Below, one piece after another: positions 1 through 5,942 of a stretch of DNA of 16,178 nt. Positions within the stretch are counted from its first letter, which is position 1; each line of letters begins with the position of its first letter. Both the position numbers and the translations under genes were made by a program. The notes below the pieces were generated by a model. That model was given only the letters and a program-made list of their open reading frames with translations, did no database searches and was not told the DNA's origin. Source of the DNA: JBBAGE01 sp041655055 (GTDB lineage: Bacteria > Pseudomonadota > Alphaproteobacteria > Rhodobacterales > Rhodobacteraceae); the NCBI GenBank assembly GCA_041655055.1, contig JBBAGE010000037.1, forward strand, positions 1-16,178. The letters run 5' to 3'.

Positions 1-647
1 TCGGGCGCGGCACGCTGGCGGTCATGGCCGGCGGGGTCGATGTGGTCTATCCCACCGAAAACACCGCCCTTGCGCAGGATATTTTCGCCAAGGGCGCGCT
101 GATATCCGAACAACCCATGGGGCTGCAACCGCAGGCGCGCCATTTTCCCATGCGCAACCGGATCGTATCCGGGCTAAGCCGCGCGGTCATCGTGGTCGAG
201 GCGGCATCCGGTTCCGGCAGCCTGATCACCGCGCGTTATGCGCTCGAACAGGGGCGCGACGTGCTTTCGGTGCCGGGCCATCCGTTTGACGCGCGCGCAT
301 CGGGCTGTAACGCGCTGATCCGCGATGGCGCGCCGCTGATCCGCACCACCCGCGACGTGTTCGAGGTGATCGGCCAACCCGAAGCCGCGCCCCCGCCGCA
401 CGCAACCGCGCCGGTGGCAGCCCCCAAAACCCGCAGCCTTGCGCAAATCAGCGCGCTCCACAGCCAGATTCTGGGCCGGCTTGGCCCCAGCCCCATCGCC
501 GAGGATCAGTTGATCCGCGATCTGGGCACCGAGGCGCAGACCATCGCCCCCGCGCTGCTATCGCTGGAAATCGACGGCAAAGTATTGCGCCAGCCCGGCG
601 GCCTGCTGTCGCTGGCCGAGGCCCCGGCCCGGTGGCGCCTGCAATAG
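1..647 (+). CDS. dprA: DNA-processing protein DprA, C-terminal part (5' end outside window)
   Basis: DprA binds single-stranded DNA entering the cell in natural transformation and loads RecA on it. The reading frame is open from the window edge (codons in register with base 3) to a TAG at 645-647, so about 214 residues are visible and the N-terminal part is missing. The Rossmann-like DprA core is recognisable by GRGTLAVMAGGVDVVYP at the left edge, then FPMRNRIVSGLS, then EAASGSGSLITARYALEQGR followed by VLSVPGHP. The last ~65 residues (ILGRLGPSPIAEDQL... to GGLLSL) resemble the small winged-helix domain found at the C-terminus of many DprA proteins, separated from the core by an Ala/Pro-rich linker. 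The ATG at 24 is internal and not the start. It is followed after 148 bp by topA, an arrangement I recall from Rhodobacterales. Confidence 0.95.
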   Translation, partial: GRGTLAVMAGGVDVVYPTENTALAQDIFAKGALISEQPMGLQPQARHFPMRNRIVSGLSRAVIVVEAASGSGSLITARYALEQGRDVLSVPGHPFDARASGCNALIRDGAPLIRTTRDVFEVIGQPEAAPPPHATAPVAAPKTRSLAQISALHSQILGRLGPSPIAEDQLIRDLGTEAQTIAPALLSLEIDGKVLRQPGGLLSLAEAPARWRLQ

Positions 648-726
648 GGCGCCGCCAATCGCTTGTTTTCGCGCATGAAAATCGCGCCGCCGCTGGTGAT
701 TTGACAAGCCGTCACAAAACCGCGCA

Positions 727-755
727 TTGACAAGGCTGCACCGGGGCCACATTTT
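727..755 (+). promoter_or_regulatory. Candidate sigma-70-type promoter of topA
   Basis: A perfect -35 hexamer TTGACA lies at 727-732, followed by a 17-bp spacer and CATTTT at 750-755, which matches the TATAAT consensus at only 3 of 6 positions. Weak -10 elements behind a conserved TTGAC are common in alphaproteobacteria. Transcription would begin about 30 bases before the topA start at 796. A second TTGACA at 701-706 has no acceptable -10 at the right distance. This is motif reading only. Confidence 0.4.
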
Positions 756-795
756 GCCCCGCCATGGCGCTCGTCCAGAGTCGGAAGGAAATTTC

Positions 796-3447
796 ATGCC
801 CGTTGTCGTTGTCGAATCCCCGGCCAAAGCCAAGACCATCAACAAATATCTGGGCAAGGATTATGTCGTGCTGGCCTCTTATGGGCATGTGCGCGACCTG
901 CCGGCCAAGAATGGCTCGGTCGATCCCGATCAGGATTTCGAGATGCTGTGGGAAATCGGCGCCGATTCGCGCAAACATGTCAAAGCCATCGCCGATGCGC
1001 TGAAAGATGATGACACGCTGATCCTTGCGACCGACCCCGACCGCGAGGGCGAGGCCATCAGCTGGCACCTGCAAGAGGCGCTGACCAAGCGCAAGGCGAT
1101 CAAGAAATCCACCGCCGTCAGCCGCGTGGTGTTCAACGCCATCACCAAGAACGCCGTGACCGAGGCGATGAAAAACCCGCGCGAAGTCGATGCGCCGCTG
1201 GTCGAGGCCTATCTGGCGCGCCGCGCGCTTGATTATCTGGTGGGGTTCAACCTCAGCCCGGTTTTGTGGCGCAAACTGCCCGGCGCGCGTTCGGCCGGCC
1301 GGGTGCAATCGGTCTGCCTGCGCCTGATCGTCGAGCGCGAGATGGAGATCGAAGCCTTTAACCCCCAGAAATACTGGAGCGTGAAGGCCATGCTCGCCAC
1401 CCCGCGCGGCGATCAGTTCGAATCGCGTCTGACGGTGCTGAATGGCAAGAAACTGGATCGCTTCGATCTGGCCAACCGCGCCGATGCCGAAACGGCGGTT
1501 GCCGCCGTAGCCGCACGCGCGCTGCATATCGCCTCGGTCGAGGCCAAACCCGGCAGCCGCAATCCGGCCCCGCCCTTCATGACCTCGACCCTGCAGCAAG
1601 AGGCCAGCCGCAAATTCGGCATGGGCGCACGCGCCACCATGAGCACGGCGCAAAAGCTCTATGAAGCGGGTTACATCACCTATATGCGCACCGACGGCAT
1701 CGATATGGCCCCCGAAGCGGTGATGGCCGCGCGCGACGCGATCAAGGATCGTTTCGGCGCGCAATATGTGCCCAAAAGCCCGCGCATGTATAAGAACAAG
1801 GCCAAGAACGCGCAGGAAGCCCACGAATGTATCCGCCCCACGGAAATGTCGCTGGCCCCCGACGCGCTGAAGATAAGCGATGCCGATCAGCGCAAGCTTT
1901 ATGACCTGATCTGGAAACGCACCATCGCAAGCCAGATGGAGGCCGCGCGGCTGGAACGCACCACCGTCGATATCGCCAGCGACGATGCGCAAATCGGCCT
2001 GCGCGCCACGGGTCAGGTGCTGCTGTTCGACGGTTTTCTGCGCATCTATGAGGAAGGCCGCGATGACACCCAGGGCGATGATGACCGCCGTCTGCCCCAA
2101 ATCATTCAGGGCGAAGCCGCCCTGCCCGTGGCCGGTGGCGCGATGGCCGATCGCCGCACGGATGGCGATGACGTGATCGACACCACCGCGCGCGCTGGCG
2201 CGGATACCGCGCTTTCCACCGATGGCGCGATCCTCGGCCAGCAGCATTTCACCCAGCCGCCGCCGCGTTATACCGAAGCGACGCTGGTGAAACGGATGGA
2301 GGAACTGGGCATCGGGCGCCCATCGACCTATGCGTCGATCGTGACCACGATTCAGGACCGCGAATATGTCCGCAAAGAAAAAAACCGCCTGATCCCCGAG
2401 GATAAAGGCCGGATCGTCACGATTTTCCTGCTGAATTTCTTCCGCAAATATGTCGGCTATGATTTCACCGCCGATCTCGAAGAACAGCTTGATGACGTTT
2501 CGGCAGGCGAGCGTGACTATAAGGAAGTGCTGGCCAGTTTCTGGAAGGATTTTTCCGCCGCCGTGGGCGAAACCAGCGAATTGCGCATCACCGAGGTGCT
2601 TGATGTGCTTGATGATGCGCTGGCCCCCACGCTTTACCCCCCGCGCGAGGATGGATCTGATCCGCGCCAATGCCCGCTGTGCGGCACCGGGCGGCTGCAT
2701 TTGAAAACCTCGAAAACCGGGGGGTTTGTCGGTTGCGGCAATTATCCCGAATGCCGCTATACCCGCCCGATCGGCGGCGACGCTGATGCCCAGGGCGACC
2801 GCGTTCTGGGCGAGGATGCGGGCGATGAAATCAGCCTGCGCACCGGGCGTTTCGGCCCCTATGTCCAGCGCGGCGAAGCGACCGAGGATAACAAGAAACC
2901 GCCCCGCGCGAGCTTGCCCAAGGGCTGGGCCGCAGAGGATATCGATCTGGAAAAGGCACTGATGCTGTTGTCGCTGCCGCGCGAAATCGGCCCCCATCCC
3001 GAAGATGGCGAAATGGTCGAGGCCGGGCTCGGCCGTTATGGCCCCTTTGTCAAACATGGCCGCACCTATGCCAATGTCGCCGATGCGGATGAAGTCTTCA
3101 CCATCGGCATGAATCGCGCGGTTGAATTGCTGGCGCAAAAGGCCGCACGCGGCAGCCGCACGCGCAGCACGGCTGCCCCGCTCAAGGAATTGGGCGAACA
3201 CCCCGATCAGGGCGGCGCGATTCAGGTGCTGGATGGGCGGTATGGCCCCTATGTCAAATGGGGCAAGGTTAACGCCACCTTGCCCAAAGGGACCGAGCCT
3301 GCCGATGTCACGCTGGAAATGGCGGTGGAACTGATCGCGGCCAAGGCGGGTAAAACGGCGAAAAAGCCCGCCCGGAAAGCGGCCCCCAAGAAAACCGCCG
3401 CCAAAACCACCAAACCAGCGGCGAAAACGACGGCCAAGAAAGCCTAA
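796..3447 (+). CDS. topA: DNA topoisomerase I (type IA), omega protein
   Basis: Relaxes negatively supercoiled DNA by cutting one strand through a phosphotyrosine link and passing the other strand. The start at ATG 796 is chosen because GGAAGGA sits at 783-789 and the protein then begins MPVVVVESPAKAKTI, the usual TopA start; the longer frame from 727 adds 23 unlike residues. The product is 883 aa. The Toprim domain shows E7 and the metal-binding D80-x-D82-x-E84 in TDPDREGE. The nucleophile is Y296 in GYITYMRTDG. A single C4 zinc ribbon follows (CPLC at 626-629, CGNYPEC at 647-653). Three TopA C-terminal repeats come next (cores GRFGPYVQRG, GRYGPFVKHG, GRYGPYVKWG). The last ~35 residues are a Lys/Ala/Thr tail that probably binds DNA. 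The stop overlaps the stop of the convergent transglycosylase gene, leaving no room for a terminator between them. Confidence 0.98.
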   Translation: MPVVVVESPAKAKTINKYLGKDYVVLASYGHVRDLPAKNGSVDPDQDFEMLWEIGADSRKHVKAIADALKDDDTLILATDPDREGEAISWHLQEALTKRKAIKKSTAVSRVVFNAITKNAVTEAMKNPREVDAPLVEAYLARRALDYLVGFNLSPVLWRKLPGARSAGRVQSVCLRLIVEREMEIEAFNPQKYWSVKAMLATPRGDQFESRLTVLNGKKLDRFDLANRADAETAVAAVAARALHIASVEAKPGSRNPAPPFMTSTLQQEASRKFGMGARATMSTAQKLYEAGYITYMRTDGIDMAPEAVMAARDAIKDRFGAQYVPKSPRMYKNKAKNAQEAHECIRPTEMSLAPDALKISDADQRKLYDLIWKRTIASQMEAARLERTTVDIASDDAQIGLRATGQVLLFDGFLRIYEEGRDDTQGDDDRRLPQIIQGEAALPVAGGAMADRRTDGDDVIDTTARAGADTALSTDGAILGQQHFTQPPPRYTEATLVKRMEELGIGRPSTYASIVTTIQDREYVRKEKNRLIPEDKGRIVTIFLLNFFRKYVGYDFTADLEEQLDDVSAGERDYKEVLASFWKDFSAAVGETSELRITEVLDVLDDALAPTLYPPREDGSDPRQCPLCGTGRLHLKTSKTGGFVGCGNYPECRYTRPIGGDADAQGDRVLGEDAGDEISLRTGRFGPYVQRGEATEDNKKPPRASLPKGWAAEDIDLEKALMLLSLPREIGPHPEDGEMVEAGLGRYGPFVKHGRTYANVADADEVFTIGMNRAVELLAQKAARGSRTRSTAAPLKELGEHPDQGGAIQVLDGRYGPYVKWGKVNATLPKGTEPADVTLEMAVELIAAKAGKTAKKPARKAAPKKTAAKTTKPAAKTTAKKA

Positions 3448-4280
3448 CTGTTCGACGCAAGCCCTGCGACGGCAAAAACGCACCCGTCCGATACCAATTC
3501 GGGCGGGGTCACGCAAAGCTGGCGCGCCACGTTCCAGGCCGCCAGCACTTTGGGCACATAGGCGCGGGTCTCGGCATAGGGCGGCACGCCGGCATATGTC
3601 CTGACCGCGCCTTCGCCCGCGTTATAGCCCGCCAGCGCCAGCACCGGATCGCCGTTGAATTCACCCAGCAACCAATCGAGATAGGCGACCCCGCCCCGGA
3701 TATTATCGCCGGCCACCATGGCATCATCCACGCCGAAACGCGCGGCGGTGGCGGGCATCAACTGCATCAATCCGGTGGCGCCCTTGGGGCTGATGGCGCC
3801 GCTGCGGCCCGATGATTCCACACCGATCACCGCCAGCACCAGCGCTGGCGATACGCGCGTGCCGATCGTGGCGGCCAGAATCGCGGGGCCATGGGATTGC
3901 GCGATATCTTGCAAATGCTGGACGCGGGGTTCGGGCACGATGGCACCACCCGGCGCGGCGGCAAGCCCGGCCAGCGCCGCATGCAGCCTCCCGGTGGTGG
4001 GCGTATCGGCGCCCGGCGGAACCTGCGCCCAAAACCATTCATAGCCGCTGGCGCCGGGCAGATCGGTGGGAATATCGGCCGTGGGGCTGCGCGGTGCGGG
4101 CGCGGGCGGCAGGCTGGCGTTCGGGTCGATCTGCACGGTGATGCGGCGCGGGCTATCGGCGGGGGGCGGGCCGATGCGCTTGAATGTGAAATCGGGAAAG
4201 GGCTGCGGCCCCTCGGCCCAGCCGGCCCCCGCCCAGATCAGGGCGGGAATCATCGCGATCAATGCTGCGCGCCGGCCCAT
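3444..4280 (-). CDS. Periplasmic lytic transglycosylase, SLT (Slt70-like) domain
   Basis: Predicted to cleave the MurNAc-GlcNAc bond of peptidoglycan. The 278-aa product starts with a signal peptide (about residues 1-22, hydrophobic, ending AGAGWA). A Pro-rich low-complexity stretch follows (residues 37-70). The SLT domain spans about 125-255: the catalytic Glu is E155 in GVESSGRSG, followed by SPKGATGLMQLMPATA, the GGVAYLDWLL helix and LALAGYNAGEGAVRTYAGVPPY, all family hallmarks. Two cysteines near the C-terminus (256 and 267) could form a disulfide. The start ATG (4278-4280) has a purine-rich stretch upstream but no strong SD. The gene is divergent from flp and convergent with topA. Beside an envelope-spanning pilus locus, a role in making a local wall gap is plausible but inferred. 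Confidence 0.93.
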   Translation of the reverse strand: MGRRAALIAMIPALIWAGAGWAEGPQPFPDFTFKRIGPPPADSPRRITVQIDPNASLPPAPAPRSPTADIPTDLPGASGYEWFWAQVPPGADTPTTGRLHAALAGLAAAPGGAIVPEPRVQHLQDIAQSHGPAILAATIGTRVSPALVLAVIGVESSGRSGAISPKGATGLMQLMPATAARFGVDDAMVAGDNIRGGVAYLDWLLGEFNGDPVLALAGYNAGEGAVRTYAGVPPYAETRAYVPKVLAAWNVARQLCVTPPELVSDGCVFAVAGLASNS

Positions 4281-4308
4281 TGGCCCTGCCCCCGTTATTT
4301 TCGGGCCA
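4281..4308 (-). promoter_or_regulatory. Inverted repeat abutting the transglycosylase start codon
   Basis: TGGCCC at 4281-4286 and GGGCCA at 4303-4308 are complementary with a 16-base loop. In the minus-strand transcript the proximal arm contains the AGGG that would serve as ribosome binding site, right beside the AUG. A hairpin here could limit translation. The arms are only 6 bp and the region is GC-rich, so chance is a real alternative. Confidence 0.25.
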
Positions 4309-4460
4309 GTTTTGGCGCAATGGGCGATAAAATCCAGTCCTGCGCGTTATTTAGCCCCAGTCCGCGGCGCGGATGCATCACTTTTGCCCGCGGCAATAAA
4401 AATGCAACCCCGCGAAAAGGCCCCGCCTGCGCCCAAGTCTTGCCCCAATCAAAGGGTTAA

Positions 4461-4495
4461 TTATCCGTATCGAAAGCGAAGACAAAGCCGGATAT
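4461..4495 (+). promoter_or_regulatory. Candidate operator-like inverted repeat upstream of flp
   Basis: TTATCCGT at 4461-4468 and CCGGATAT at 4488-4495 give complementary TATCCG/CGGATA half-sites 21 bp apart, 53 bases before the flp start. The same TTATCCGT and CGGATAT words recur upstream of tadZ (8107-8128), and ATATCCGG occurs upstream of cpaB (4911-4918). The gene-free stretch 4281-4547 is otherwise AT-richer than the genes. I could not assign a convincing -35/-10 pair; TTGCCC (4440-4445) with TATCCG (4462-4467) is the best but weak. Confidence 0.25.
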
Positions 4496-4537
4496 CGGCG
4501 ATGCGCTTCGCCCCGGTGAATGTGCAATTGTATCTTC

Positions 4538-4544
4538 GGAGGAA
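4538..4544 (+). promoter_or_regulatory. Strong ribosome binding site of flp
   Basis: GGAGGAA at 4538-4544 is a near-perfect Shine-Dalgarno, with 5 bases between the GGAGG core and ATG 4548. It is the best RBS in the window and fits a highly expressed pilin. It fixes the start codon, which is what makes the downstream frame problem clear. Confidence 0.8.
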
Positions 4545-4547
4545 GAC

Positions 4548-4773
4548 ATGAACTTCTTGAAACTCGCAAAAAAAATTCCAGCGCGACGAAAATGGTGCAG
4601 TCACCGTTGACTGGGTTGTGCTGACCGCTGCTGTTGTAGGCCTCGGCGTGGCTGTCCTGACCGTTGTTTCGGGCGGCACCAAGGAGATGGCAACCGGCAT
4701 CAACAAAGAACTGAACGCGACGAAAGTTATCAATGCCGTGAATGGTGGCACCCCCCCTCCCGGCGGCGACTGA
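4548..4773 (+). CDS. flp: Flp-family type IVb prepilin, frame interrupted at an A8 tract
   Basis: This encodes the major pilin of the Tad pilus, but as written it is out of frame. The frame from ATG 4548 gives MNFLKLAKK, then unrelated residues, and stops at TGA 4608-4610 after 20 codons. The frame one base further, from TTC 4576 to TGA 4771-4773, reads FQRDENGAVTVDWVVLTAAV and continues through a full Flp core. Removing one A from the eight-A run (4568-4575) joins the two into a 74-aa prepilin. In that joined protein a short basic leader ends at G16, the cleavage site is G16|A17, and the hydrophobic helix covers about 22-41. Position +5/+6 after cleavage is Asp-Trp instead of the classical Glu-Tyr of Flp. 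The tail is NGGTPPPGGD. The shifted frame has no usable start of its own, because TGA at 4558 closes it upstream. The cause could be a sequencing error, a mutation or phase variant, or slippage decoding. Confidence 0.85.
4568..4575 (+). repeat. A8 homopolymer at the flp frame break
   Basis: Eight consecutive A fall in codons 7-10 of flp. Seven would keep the pilin in frame. A run of this length is prone to replication slippage and RNA-polymerase slippage, and to length miscalls in some sequencing methods. Confidence 0.9.
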
Positions 4774-4798
4774 TCCACAATCAATCGGTTGAACAAAC

Positions 4799-4822
4799 AA
4801 GCCGCGCCGCATGGCGCGGCTT
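4799..4822 (+). terminator. GC-rich hairpin after flp, terminator or processing/attenuation site
   Basis: AAGCCGCGCC (4799-4808), loop GCAT, and GGCGCGGCTT (4813-4822) form a perfect 10-bp stem beginning 26 bases after the flp stop. The plus-strand 3' flank is TTCGTTGTG, a poor U-tract. The minus-strand 3' flank, TTGTTTGTT, is better. It could end or attenuate flp transcription, or protect the 3' end of a pilin mRNA, so that pilin is made in excess over the assembly machinery. Confidence 0.7.
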
Positions 4823-4910
4823 CGTTGTGCGAAGGTCACACTGTTTGCATTTCGCATAACTTCCACGGCACAGCCGCGCATTGTGCATGATTTCGCCACA
4901 TTCCTAGGTC

Positions 4911-4918
4911 ATATCCGG
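4911..4918 (+). promoter_or_regulatory. ATATCCGG half-site upstream of cpaB
   Basis: ATATCCGG at 4911-4918 is the exact reverse complement of CCGGATAT at 4488-4495 before flp, and lies 42 bases before the cpaB start. It is listed because the word recurs in the promoter gaps of this locus; there is no direct evidence of function. The gap 4774-4959 otherwise holds the hairpin at 4799-4822 and no clear gene. Confidence 0.2.
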
Positions 4919-4959
4919 TTCGGTTAATGCCCGCCCATGGCTGGCTGAAAGGATGCGAC

Positions 4960-5808
4960 ATGCGAATGGTCTTTGGTCTGGTGCTGGTGTTTGGAATCGG
5001 GCTGGCGGGCTTTGCCGTCTACATGGCCAATGATTACATCGCCGCCTATCAAAATCAGCTTGCAGTCGAACGCGCCAACCGGCCCGAAGTGATCCCCACC
5101 AAGGATGTCTATGTCACCACCCGCGCGCTTAATTACGGCGAAATCCTGCGGCCCGATGATGTGAAACCCATCCGCTGGCCCGAAAACGCCCTGCCCGAAG
5201 GGGTGTTTCACAGCGCCGATGACCTGTTTCCCAATGATAATGCCGCGCCGCGCACCGTGCTGCGCCGGATGGAAACCAATGAACCGCTGATGGTGGTGAA
5301 AATCACCGAACCGGGCGAAGATGCCGGCGTTTCATCCCGGCTGGCGCCCGGGATGCGCGCCTTTGCGATCCGGGTCGATGTGTCCACCGGCGTGTCGGGT
5401 TTCCTGCGGCCGGGCGATCATGTCGATGTTTACTGGACCGGTCGCAATCTGGCCCGCCCCGAACTGGGCGAGGTCACGCGGCTGATCCAGGCCTCGATCC
5501 CGCTGGTTGCGGTCGATCAGATTGCCGATAACGATCGCAACAACCCCACCATCGCGCGCACCGTCACCGTGGCCGTTTCCCCGACCGAAGTGGCCGCATT
5601 GGCGCAGGCGCAATCCACCGGGCGGCTGTCGCTGGCGCTGGTGGGTTCGGCCGAAGAAAATCTGGCACAGGGGATCGAAGTCGATCAGCGCGCGCTTTTG
5701 GGCATCGATGATACCCCGGTTGCCACCGTCGCCCCGCGCGAGGTTTGTTCAATCCGCACAAGGCGCGGCGGCGAAATCGTGGAAACCGAAATCCCTTGCA
5801 CCAACTGA
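4960..5808 (+). CDS. cpaB: Tad pilus assembly protein CpaB/RcpC
   Basis: Periplasmic component of the Tad machine, associated with the outer-membrane secretin. The start at ATG 4960 is preferred over 4927 because AAAGGA (4948-4953) is correctly spaced and the protein then starts with a membrane anchor: MRMVFGLVLVFG, transmembrane segment about residues 3-22. The product is 282 aa. A SAF-like domain follows (about 45-115: VIPTKDVYVTTRALNYGEIL ... RRMETNEPLMVVKI). The RcpC/CpaB domain spans about 125-235, with SRLAPGMRAFAIRVD and GFLRPGDHVDVYWTG, which are family hallmarks. Two cysteines near the C-terminus (CSIRTRRGG...IPC) may pair. The 186-bp gap to flp with a hairpin suggests separate expression control, and a 134-bp gap precedes cpaC. 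Confidence 0.95.
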   Translation: MRMVFGLVLVFGIGLAGFAVYMANDYIAAYQNQLAVERANRPEVIPTKDVYVTTRALNYGEILRPDDVKPIRWPENALPEGVFHSADDLFPNDNAAPRTVLRRMETNEPLMVVKITEPGEDAGVSSRLAPGMRAFAIRVDVSTGVSGFLRPGDHVDVYWTGRNLARPELGEVTRLIQASIPLVAVDQIADNDRNNPTIARTVTVAVSPTEVAALAQAQSTGRLSLALVGSAEENLAQGIEVDQRALLGIDDTPVATVAPREVCSIRTRRGGEIVETEIPCTN

Positions 5809-5821
5809 GCTGTGTTGCCCT

Positions 5822-5830
5822 TTATCCACA
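5822..5830 (+). promoter_or_regulatory. Perfect DnaA-box 9-mer between cpaB and cpaC
   Basis: TTATCCACA matches the strict DnaA-box consensus and lies in the AT-richer 134-bp gap 5809-5942. Only one copy is present, so it is not an origin. It could be a DnaA-titrating or regulatory site, a variant of the TTATCC-type words seen upstream of flp and tadZ, or chance. Confidence 0.3.
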
Positions 5831-5942
5831 AACATAATGAGATGTCATTGATTGATTGTTGCAATAAAACCAAGGCTTCGCCATTCTGCAGCCAACGGGC
5901 AGCAGACCCGGCCAGAGGCGTGATCGGAAGGGCAGGATCACA

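Noticed and set aside
701..729. TTGACA at 701-706 as the topA promoter.
   Set aside because: At a 17-bp spacing the -10 position reads GCATTG, a poor match. The second TTGACA at 727 fits better.
712..3516. A 934-codon open frame on the minus strand opposite topA.
   Set aside because: It mirrors topA, has no recognisable domain, is rich in Gly/Arg/Ala/His with low-complexity runs, and is the kind of shadow frame produced by GC-rich third codon positions. TopA is beyond doubt the real gene.
4066..4551. Plus-strand frames at 3891-4460 and 4066-4551 covering the gap before flp.
   Set aside because: Most of their length is antisense to the transglycosylase and the compositions are not protein-like; the gap 4281-4547 shows no independent coding signal.
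4548..4610. A 20-residue peptide from the flp ATG to the TGA at 4608.
   Set aside because: Its first nine residues are the pilin leader, and the rest is out-of-frame pilin sequence. It is better explained as the product of the frame break than as a functional small protein.
4378..4899. A 173-codon minus-strand frame across flp.
   Set aside because: It is antisense to the pilin, crosses the hairpin and has no family resemblance.
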